Below are positions 1 through 5,581 of a stretch of DNA of 11,511 nt, one piece after another. Location of the stretch: assembly GCA_934402125.1 (NCBI GenBank), contig CAKRTY010000021.1, forward strand, positions 1 to 11,511. The letters are read 5' to 3'. Origin of the DNA: an uncultured Anaerosacchariphilus sp. Lineage in GTDB: Bacteria > Bacillota > Clostridia > Lachnospirales > Lachnospiraceae. A model generated the notes under the pieces. The model was not told the origin of the DNA. It ran no database searches and was given only the letters and a program-made list of their open reading frames with translations. The translations under genes were made by a program, and so were the position numbers. Position 1 is the first letter of the stretch; every line of letters starts with the position of its first letter.

Positions 1-1042
1 CCTTCAATGTGGTCGGTGCGCCCATGGACTGGAAGAATTCGCGAAGTCTCTTAATTCCTTCCAGAGCTGTCTTTTCCTGATCATAGAAATCAATCTCTAC
101 ATCGAATACTCTGTTTGCAAACTGTACAAATCTCGGAAGGTTCTCTTTGTAAACATACTCTGCCCAGCACGGGAACAGTACGGAAAGTGTGGAACCATGT
201 ACTGCATTGTACTGTGCGCTCAGCTGTGCGCCCATGGTGTGGGTTGCCCAATCCTGATTTCTTCCTGTTGCCAGAAGTCCGTTATGCGCAACAATGGAGG
301 TCCACATAAACTCTGCTCTCGCATTGTAATCATTCAGATCGTTCATCAGTGTACGGGCATTTACCAGAATGGACTTCATTACGCCTTCACACATATAATC
401 TGTCAGATTTACATCCTTTGAGCTGGAAAAATATCTTTCCATTACATGGGAGAACATATCCACAATTCCGAACACGGTCTGACGCTTGGGAATTGTCAAT
501 GTCAGCTCCGGATTCATCAGGGTAAAGGTTGCTCTTAAGCAGTCTCCCATTACATCCGCGCTTTCTCCGGTTTCCGCATTCTTCAGAACGCTTCCGTTGC
601 TTCCTTCACTTCCTGTTGCCGGCAATGTCATAACGACACCGATCGGAAGCGCCTCTGTCGGAACAGCCTTCTTGCTGTAGAAATCCCATACATCGCCATC
701 ATACTTTGTTCCGATTGCAACTGCCTTCGCCGTATCAATAACGCTTCCGCCACCTGCTGCCAGAACACAGCCGATATTGTTTTCCTTACAAATCCGGATA
801 CCCTCTCTTACCAAGCTTACCTTCGGATTCGGCTCTACGCCCGGCAGCTCGAAGCACTCTACGCCTGCCTCTTTTAAAGCGTCCACGATTCTGCCGTGAA
901 GTCCTGATTTATAGGTGAAACCATCTCCATAATGCACAAACAGAACGTTATCTGAAATTTTCTTTACTTCCTGTCCGCAAAGCTTGTCTGCATCCTTACA
1001 CAGGATAAACTTTGTCGGAGACATAAATTCAAAACTGTCCAT
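1..1042 (-). CDS. Iron-containing alcohol dehydrogenase, YqhD/butanol dehydrogenase type (3' end beyond the window)
   Basis: Cytoplasmic NAD(P)H-dependent reduction of aldehydes to alcohols. The reading frame is open from an ATG at 1042 to base 1, giving 347 residues; members of this subgroup are usually near 390, so about 40 C-terminal residues are missing. Seen: a nucleotide-binding AAGGGSVIDTAKA stretch (about 95-107), a TLPATGSEGSNGSV segment (139-152), and the four metal ligands expected for the family, D195, H199 (VDMFSHVMERYF), H268 and H282 (AVHGSTLSV). These fall almost exactly where E. coli YqhD has them. The start sits 7 bases after the deoB stop, behind an AAGGTGAG ribosome site, so it is probably translated from the deo message. 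Inference: it reduces the acetaldehyde released by DeoC to ethanol. The true substrate range is unknown because these enzymes are promiscuous. Confidence 0.93.
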   Translation of the reverse strand, partial: MDSFEFMSPTKFILCKDADKLCGQEVKKISDNVLFVHYGDGFTYKSGLHGRIVDALKEAGVECFELPGVEPNPKVSLVREGIRICKENNIGCVLAAGGGSVIDTAKAVAIGTKYDGDVWDFYSKKAVPTEALPIGVVMTLPATGSEGSNGSVLKNAETGESADVMGDCLRATFTLMNPELTLTIPKRQTVFGIVDMFSHVMERYFSSSKDVNLTDYMCEGVMKSILVNARTLMNDLNDYNARAEFMWTSIVAHNGLLATGRNQDWATHTMGAQLSAQYNAVHGSTLSVLFPCWAEYVYKENLPRFVQFANRVFDVEIDFYDQEKTALEGIKRLREFFQSMGAPTTLK

Positions 1043-1049
1043 CTCATTC

Positions 1050-2213
1050 TCACCTTTCCATTTCTTTTAAGAAAGAAGTTCCTGTCGGGAACTGATATCC
1101 GAAATAGTCTGCAACTGTTGCCGCAATATCAGAAAAAGTATTTCTTACTCCCAGATCCACGCCCTCTTTCAGATTTTTACCATAAGCTACAATCGGAATA
1201 TATTCTCTCGTATGATCGGTTCCCGGCGTGGTCGGATCACATCCATGATCAGCCGTAATCAAAAGAATATCATCGTCACCCAGCAATTCCTTCATCTGTG
1301 GAACAAAGGAATCAAAATATTCCAGCGCCTCGGCATAGCCTTCCGGATTATTTCTATGTCCGTAAAGCATATCAAAATCTACCAGATTCACAAACAGAAG
1401 CCCGTCAAAATCACTCTTCAGGTAATCCAGAGTTGCCTGAATTCCCTCTCGGTTATTTTTTGTATGATTGATTTGAGTCAGTCCTCTTTTGTTGAAAATA
1501 TCCTCAATTTTTCCTACGCCGATAACGTCTTTTCCTTTTTCACTTAACATATCGAGCACTGTATATCCAGGCGGATCCACTGAGAAATCCTTACGGTTCT
1601 CTGTCCGGTAATAATTTCCGCTTTCGCCTGTAAACGGACGGCAGATAATCCGGCTAACCGTATCATCCCCGCTCATCAGCTCTCTCGCAATCCGGCAAAT
1701 CTCATACTGTCTCTCCAGCGGAATAACGCTTTCGTGCATAGCAATCTGCATTAAGCTGTCTGCTGAAAGATATACAATCGGATAACCGGTTTTTACATGT
1801 TCGTCTCCCAGAACCTTGATAATCTCTGTACCGGAAGCAGGATAGTTACCAATAACCTTTGTTCCAATCCTTCGTTCCAGTTCCTGGATGATTCTGGGCG
1901 GGAAGGAATCTCCAAACACTTTATACGGCTTTTCTACAACCAGACCGGCAATTTCGAAATGACCGTTCGTTGTGTCCTTCGCCTTTGCCTGCTCTCTTGC
2001 CTTTCCGTAGCAGCCTTTCGGATTCGGAACTCCCTTAAGCCCTGTACCCGGGATATTGAACATTCCCAGTTCCTTCATATTCGGCATGTTCAGTCCCTTC
2101 CGGAACTCATCCACATGCTTTAATGTATTGGTACCAACATCACCAAACTCCGCAGCATCCGGCTGTTCGCCAACTCCCACGCTGTCCAACACGATGATTG
2201 TAAATTTTGCCAT
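1050..2213 (-). CDS. deoB: Phosphopentomutase DeoB
   Basis: Interconverts ribose-1-phosphate or deoxyribose-1-phosphate with the 5-phosphate, linking nucleoside phosphorolysis to sugar catabolism; an Mn-dependent cytoplasmic enzyme of the alkaline-phosphatase superfamily. At 387 residues it is close to the usual 390-410. Seen: N-terminal [13 protein letters not shown] with metal ligand D10, KDTTNGHFE with the phospho-acceptor threonine at T81 (aligned by eye to T85 of the Bacillus cereus enzyme), [12 protein letters not shown] with D281 and H286, ITADHGCDP with D322 and H323, and GTDHTREY with H334. All metal-site residues are kept. The frame could extend 10 codons upstream to 2243, but an AAGGAGG site ends 5 bases before the ATG at 2213 (GGAGG at 2219-2223), which fixes that start. 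It lies 45 bases after the VOC gene and 7 bases before the alcohol dehydrogenase. Confidence 0.97.
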   Translation of the reverse strand: MAKFTIIVLDSVGVGEQPDAAEFGDVGTNTLKHVDEFRKGLNMPNMKELGMFNIPGTGLKGVPNPKGCYGKAREQAKAKDTTNGHFEIAGLVVEKPYKVFGDSFPPRIIQELERRIGTKVIGNYPASGTEIIKVLGDEHVKTGYPIVYLSADSLMQIAMHESVIPLERQYEICRIARELMSGDDTVSRIICRPFTGESGNYYRTENRKDFSVDPPGYTVLDMLSEKGKDVIGVGKIEDIFNKRGLTQINHTKNNREGIQATLDYLKSDFDGLLFVNLVDFDMLYGHRNNPEGYAEALEYFDSFVPQMKELLGDDDILLITADHGCDPTTPGTDHTREYIPIVAYGKNLKEGVDLGVRNTFSDIAATVADYFGYQFPTGTSFLKEMER

Positions 2214-2258
2214 ACTTTCCTCCTTACGCCATGCAAGAAACAAGTAAACCCTTATTCT

Positions 2259-2696
2259 TTATAAAAGGCCCGGGCCGTTGCCTTCCTCCCATGCAAATAC
2301 TTCCCAAATATTTTCTTCAAAATCCTGGAAGTATGCCGCTCTTGAACCAAATCCATAAGTGGTCGGTTCTTTAATACAATTCACGCCGTTTCCGATCAGC
2401 TCTTCCGCGATATCATCCACGTCCTGAAGCTCCGGAACCTTTACAGCGATCATAAAGTGATGTCCGTCACCATCGATATACTTATGATCGATTACATCGC
2501 AGACACCCTTTTTCTCCCAAAGCGTCACGCCTGTCCCATGGAATTCAAATTCTGCGTAATTCGCATGTTCCGGATCCGGCTGAAGTCTTTTTACCTTAAA
2601 TCCGAATTTTTCGGTGTAAAATTTAAGTGCCCCCTGGAAATCCTTTACATACAGGCAGATATCATTTAACTTTGTGAGTTTATCCAATTTACTCAT
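2259..2696 (-). CDS. Glyoxalase/VOC-superfamily protein
   Basis: A small cytoplasmic vicinal-oxygen-chelate fold protein (145 residues, the normal size for a single two-module VOC protein). Seen: an N-terminal module (NDICLYVKDFQGALKFYTEKFGF, about 11-33) in the typical beta-alpha arrangement, and a second module ending in SRAAYFQDFEENIWEVFAW (118-136), where E132 is at the usual metal-ligand position. The N-terminal ligand that is often histidine is not obvious (N11/D12), so metal binding and activity are uncertain. GGAGG lies 12 bases before the ATG, with a GGGG run nearer. It sits 18 bases after the membrane-protein gene and 45 bases before deoB, so it is probably in the same transcript. 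A role in removing reactive aldehydes such as methylglyoxal is only a guess. Other VOC activities (epimerase, dioxygenase, antibiotic binding) are not excluded. Confidence 0.85.
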   Translation of the reverse strand: MSKLDKLTKLNDICLYVKDFQGALKFYTEKFGFKVKRLQPDPEHANYAEFEFHGTGVTLWEKKGVCDVIDHKYIDGDGHHFMIAVKVPELQDVDDIAEELIGNGVNCIKEPTTYGFGSRAAYFQDFEENIWEVFAWEEGNGPGLL

Positions 2697-2714
2697 TACC
2701 CCGAAGTACCTCCG

Positions 2715-3242
2715 TTACATTTTCTCTGCTGAAGGCTTATGTTCCAGCCATGTCCTGAACAGTATGCTCATCCAGCCGCTTGCCAGGCCCAACGCGCAAT
2801 ACAGCAGAACAATTCCTGCCGCCCCCGGTATGGTTACGCCTTCCACATAATTCACAATTCCAAAAAAAGCTCCCGCACCCACAAAAAATACCGCCACATT
2901 GCTGATGCACCAGGGTGCGAATTCGAAATACATCATAAACGGTACTACAATCAGCGCCACGATTGGAACTGCCCACATTCCTGCTCCTGCAAATATCCCT
3001 GATAACCCCATCATGATAATTGCAAATAAAATCCCCAATACATATCCGCAAAATCCCTTTACGGCTCCCTTTATGTTACTGCCAAGGAGGAAATAAAGCG
3101 CCCATCCCTGAAACGCGATAAACACAAAGCCGCTGTGTCCGCCGGGAGTAAGATGTGTACCGATAAGCTGGTCAACAACCTGGAGCAAAAAAGATTGCAG
3201 CCCAACATACAACGCAAATATCAGAAATCGATTTTTATTCAT
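2715..3242 (-). CDS. DUF1097-like small integral membrane protein
   Basis: A hydrophobic protein of 175 residues with about five predicted membrane segments. They are at roughly residues 5-20, 35-55, 60-85, 90-130 (possibly two) and 135-165, with short charged loops and a charged C-terminal tail (RTWLEHKPSAEKM). Layout, length and small-residue-rich segments resemble DUF1097 proteins such as E. coli YcdZ; this is recognition by eye and no function is established. The frame could start 7 codons upstream at a TTG (3263), but that codon directly follows the hairpin at 3267-3297 and has no ribosome site. The ATG at 3242 has a weak GGCGGG site and is preferred. No promoter is visible between the hairpin and the start, so expression probably depends on read-through from the deoC promoter. 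Transport of a nucleoside or sugar is possible but unsupported. Confidence 0.75.
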   Translation of the reverse strand: MNKNRFLIFALYVGLQSFLLQVVDQLIGTHLTPGGHSGFVFIAFQGWALYFLLGSNIKGAVKGFCGYVLGILFAIIMMGLSGIFAGAGMWAVPIVALIVVPFMMYFEFAPWCISNVAVFFVGAGAFFGIVNYVEGVTIPGAAGIVLLYCALGLASGWMSILFRTWLEHKPSAEKM

Positions 3243-3266
3243 CTGTCGCCCGCCATTTTTCAAAGG

Positions 3267-3297
3267 AAAGGCGCCGTATTTTTACAGCGGCGCCTTT
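3267..3297 (-). terminator. GC-rich hairpin inside the deo operon (leaky terminator or attenuator)
   Basis: A perfect 10-bp inverted repeat, AAAGGCGCCG (3267-3276) and CGGCGCCTTT (3288-3297), with an 11-base loop. It begins 9 bases after the stop of the transaldolase-like gene. On the minus strand the hairpin is followed by UUUCCUUUG, a broken U tract, so termination is probably partial. On the plus strand it ends in five Ts, but no plus-strand gene lies upstream. It could lower expression of the four downstream genes relative to the first two, or protect the 3' end of a processed mRNA. Confidence 0.7.
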
Positions 3298-3306
3298 TTG
3301 CACCCT

Positions 3307-4620
3307 TTATTTTGCGCCATTTGCGGCATTCATAAATCTTCTCTGATATGTAATAATCTGCGGAGCGGATGTATTCTGTGCCAGATAGCTCGGTTCTGTT
3401 GTAATAACAATTCTGTCTGTCATATCCTGGAACTCAGGCTCTGTCATCAGCTTGTCAAGCTCGGGGTACATTCTGGAGCCCTCGATGCTGCAGATAATCA
3501 GTCTTGTATCTTCCAGATTTGAATTGCGGAGCATTCTCAGGTTATGTCTTACGCCGTCCATACCGTCAAATCCTTCTCTTTCATTAATCTTTCTGTACTC
3601 AACTGTCTCTCTTGCAATCTTCTCTACCAGACGTAAGTCAACATTCTTATCGTCCTTGGAAAGAATATCCCACTGAATCATGAAGTCTCTCAGGCCAGTC
3701 AGGAACCGATCATCAAAGGTCTTCTGGTATGCTGTAAGCATTCCGTTGATGTAAGTAGTAACGCCGAAACGCTGACGTACAAAGCTGTTGATGAAGTACG
3801 GTTTTGCCTGCAGAGCCATACCTGTCTGCCACGGCTCAAACATCAGAGTATAGTTTACACGGAATCCGTGCTCCTTTAATTTCAGAGCAAGGTTATGTCC
3901 ATACAGGTAATCTGCGGTTGCAGCCTGGTTCCAACGGGTGGAGAGCTTCTTGTCGCCTACAAGCAGGTCGCCTACATTGTTTGCGTTCACAGGGCCTGTG
4001 TGCGGTACCTTGATAACCATACGGTAATCGGAGAACATCTCTCTGAAATGCTCTGCCTCTTCCAGAATCTCGCTGAAATCAGCAAACGGATTGTTCAGCT
4101 CAACGCTGATATCGCAGCCCGGTCCAAGAATGTTGCAAATCTCGCCCATAACCTCGTCACGGGTCTTAAACTTCTTTCCAACATTTGCCTCCGGGTTGTT
4201 AATGAACAGGTCATAGATAATTCCCGGATTACAGGTCAGGTTACCAATCAGGTTTTTAATCGGCTCTACCTCGTACGGATTTGCCGTATCTGCAGAGTAG
4301 ATAAACTTAGTCGGTCTCTTCTTACCGTTCTTATCATATGAAATGTTTCTTACCAGGTCGATTTCCAGAACCTGATTCTCTTTCATGTTATATTTAATCT
4401 CGAATCCTGCCGGAGTCTCTCCTTCCGGAACCTTGAATAAATCAATAACATCCTTGAATCTGTCGCTTGCGCTGATGAATTTCACGCGCTCTGTAAGGAA
4501 TTTGTACTCCTCCAGTCCGATATTTAAATGAAGCGCTCTTCTTACGTAGCTTTCATCCTTAGATACAATCTGAATGTCTCCGCCTACAAGAGACGCCAGG
4601 CTATAATTTACTGACTGCAT
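3307..4620 (-). CDS. Long, divergent transaldolase-family protein
   Basis: 437 residues against about 215-320 for ordinary transaldolases. The central part, from about residue 105, reads as a transaldolase TIM barrel. SADTANPYEVEPIKNLIGNLTCNPGII supplies D111 and N131. ISVELN supplies E174, VIKVPHT the Schiff-base lysine K204, VNYTLMF N256, and INSFVRQRFG S279. By eye these match D17, N35, E96, K132, N154 and S176 of E. coli TalB, so the active site looks intact. The first ~105 residues and last ~100 match no domain I recognise. The ATG at 4620 has GGAGG 5 bases upstream (4626-4630); a TTG at 4632 would overlap that site and is rejected. It lies 12 bases after deoC, so the two are surely co-transcribed. 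Role by inference: dihydroxyacetone transfer or an aldol reaction on a sugar phosphate, perhaps feeding ribose-5-phosphate into glycolysis. The substrate is unknown. Confidence 0.85.
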   Translation of the reverse strand: MQSVNYSLASLVGGDIQIVSKDESYVRRALHLNIGLEEYKFLTERVKFISASDRFKDVIDLFKVPEGETPAGFEIKYNMKENQVLEIDLVRNISYDKNGKKRPTKFIYSADTANPYEVEPIKNLIGNLTCNPGIIYDLFINNPEANVGKKFKTRDEVMGEICNILGPGCDISVELNNPFADFSEILEEAEHFREMFSDYRMVIKVPHTGPVNANNVGDLLVGDKKLSTRWNQAATADYLYGHNLALKLKEHGFRVNYTLMFEPWQTGMALQAKPYFINSFVRQRFGVTTYINGMLTAYQKTFDDRFLTGLRDFMIQWDILSKDDKNVDLRLVEKIARETVEYRKINEREGFDGMDGVRHNLRMLRNSNLEDTRLIICSIEGSRMYPELDKLMTEPEFQDMTDRIVITTEPSYLAQNTSAPQIITYQRRFMNAANGAK

Positions 4621-4632
4621 AACACCCTCCAA

Positions 4633-5328
4633 TTATTTCTCTTCTAATTCCTTTAAATAATCCATGTATTCCTGTACCAGTCTTCCAGCGCTTCTTGTTC
4701 CGCAAAGGCTTACACCAAGATGCTCGAACATATATAATGCAGCTGCCATGGTAAATGTTCTCGGTACTCCGGAAACCTTAATCTTTGTATTTCCAGACAG
4801 ATTTGCCTTCATAACGCGAACCTGATGCTCGGTCGGGAATGCCTGGGAGCCTGTAGCTGTCTTTACATAAGTAACGCCACACTCGCAGCAAATCTGTGTC
4901 AGCTTTGCTATCTCCTCATCAGAAAGGAAACCAACCTCGAAAATCAGCTTTGTATCGCAGCCATCGCCGCAGATTCTTACGAACTCGCTTACTTCATTGC
5001 GAACATAATCCCAGTCTCCATCTTTTACCTTTCCGATGTTGATTACCATGTCGCATGCTGTACATCCGAGATCTACCATCTCCTGAAGCTCAAACAGCTT
5101 AGATTTTGTTGACATTGCACCATAAGGAAAACCGATAACAGCACTTGGTCCAACGTCTGTTCCCTTTAATTCCTTTGCAACCAGCTCAGCCCAGCAGGAA
5201 TTTACATTTACTGCATTTACATGATATTTCTTCGCAATGTCACATGCCTCGATAATATCCTTTTCCTGCAGATTCGGTGCGAGATAAGCTAAATCCAAAT
5301 GTTTTGCAAATTCATTGACTGTTAACAT
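4633..5328 (-). CDS. deoC: Deoxyribose-phosphate aldolase (DeoC family), divergent
   Basis: A class I aldolase that would cleave 2-deoxyribose-5-phosphate to glyceraldehyde-3-phosphate and acetaldehyde. At 231 residues it fits the shorter bacterial DeoC group (about 215-260). Seen: VIGFPYGAMSTKSKLFE (64-80), CDMVINIG with D93, YVKTATG with Schiff-base lysine K156, and KIKVSGVPRT with second lysine K184; these correspond to D102, K167 and K201 of the E. coli enzyme. Odd points: the usual SGG(I/V)RT phosphate loop reads SGVPRT (186-191), and the N-terminal (I/M)DHTLLKP-type motif reads LDLAYLAP (11-18). A close relative in the DeoC/LacD group with a different substrate is therefore possible, but the deoB neighbour favours deoxyribose-5-phosphate. 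The ATG at 5328 has AGGAGG (5336-5341) 7 bases upstream. First gene of its operon. Confidence 0.9.
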   Translation of the reverse strand: MLTVNEFAKHLDLAYLAPNLQEKDIIEACDIAKKYHVNAVNVNSCWAELVAKELKGTDVGPSAVIGFPYGAMSTKSKLFELQEMVDLGCTACDMVINIGKVKDGDWDYVRNEVSEFVRICGDGCDTKLIFEVGFLSDEEIAKLTQICCECGVTYVKTATGSQAFPTEHQVRVMKANLSGNTKIKVSGVPRTFTMAAALYMFEHLGVSLCGTRSAGRLVQEYMDYLKELEEK

Positions 5329-5335
5329 CCTAAAT

Positions 5336-5341
5336 CCTCCT
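5336..5341 (-). promoter_or_regulatory. Ribosome binding site of deoC
   Basis: AGGAGG on the minus strand, 7 bases before the ATG at 5328. A perfect Shine-Dalgarno sequence at ideal spacing, confirming the deoC start. Confidence 0.9.
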
Positions 5342-5359
5342 AAATTTCATCTTTTTCCT

Positions 5360-5379
5360 ATATTGATGTATTTCAATAT
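5360..5379 (-). promoter_or_regulatory. Palindrome in the deoC leader, possible operator
   Basis: A 7-bp inverted repeat, ATATTGA (5360-5366) and TCAATAT (5373-5379), with a 6-base spacer. It falls in the predicted 5' untranslated region, between the -10 box and the deoC ribosome site. The ATTGA/TCAAT halves resemble the Bacillus subtilis DeoR operator as I recall it (ATTGAACAAAATTTCAAT), though the spacer here is 2 bases shorter. It could be a repressor site or a small mRNA hairpin, or be chance in AT-rich DNA. Confidence 0.4.
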
Positions 5380-5400
5380 GGCATCATTAGCTACACCCCT

Positions 5401-5429
5401 AATATATCATTCTATATTTGTTATGTCAA
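5401..5429 (-). promoter_or_regulatory. Sigma-A type promoter for the deoC operon
   Basis: On the minus strand a consensus -35 TTGACA (5429-5424) is followed after exactly 17 bases by a -10 TATATT (5406-5401). The predicted start of transcription is near 5394, giving a leader of about 65 bases before deoC. The flanks are AT-rich. It is the only strong promoter I found in the window, and it starts the left-hand operon. Confidence 0.85.
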
Positions 5430-5442
5430 TAACATTTGTTAT
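5419..5442 (-). promoter_or_regulatory. Overlapping palindromic operator covering the -35 box
   Basis: Two overlapping inverted repeats share one half-site: TGTTAT-GTCA-ATAACA (5419-5434) and ATAACA-TT-TGTTAT (5429-5442), plus-strand reading. The first contains the -35 hexamer, so a bound protein would block RNA polymerase. Its ends, TGTTA and TAACA in a 16-base frame, match the ends of the E. coli DeoR operator as I remember it (TGTTAGAATTCTAACA). That fits a deoxyribose-phosphate operon, but the likeness may be coincidental, and no regulator gene is in the window. Confidence 0.6.
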
Positions 5443-5535
5443 TATTTTTTCATCTTATATTCTGGTAAACCCATTATTTTCCTTATATTTTGTTTGTTTT
5501 TTAACATTTTTCACGATTATATATTCTTTTACAAT

Positions 5536-5574
5536 AAAAGAGACAGCAGTGTTTTTGGACGCCGCTGTCCCTCT
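5536..5574 (-). terminator. Rho-independent terminator of the surface-modification operon
   Basis: Just downstream of the fusion-gene stop, the minus strand reads AGAGGGACAGCGG, a short loop containing CGTCCAAAAACA, then CTGCTGTCTCT followed by TTTTATT. The stem is about 13 bp with a few G-U pairs around a perfect GACAGC/GCTGTC core. The U tract is on the correct side for the minus-strand operon. It separates this operon from the deoC promoter. The remaining bases of the 5329-5581 gap are AT-rich and show no gene. Confidence 0.85.
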
Positions 5575-5581
5575 CCTTATC

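Noticed and set aside
60..73. A 14-base repeat (tccagagctgtctt) also present near 6300
   Set aside because: Both copies lie in genes and encode the same short peptide (KTALE) in unrelated proteins, so this is chance sharing of common codons and not a mobile repeat.
2267..2276. Palindrome GGCCCGGGCC
   Set aside because: It encodes the Gly-Pro-Gly end of the VOC protein, has no loop and no T tract, so it is not a terminator.
5380..5394. A four-codon leader peptide (ATGATGCCATATTGA) in the deoC leader
   Set aside because: The only possible ribosome site (AGGGG) lies at or before the predicted transcription start, and the peptide has no regulatory codon run.
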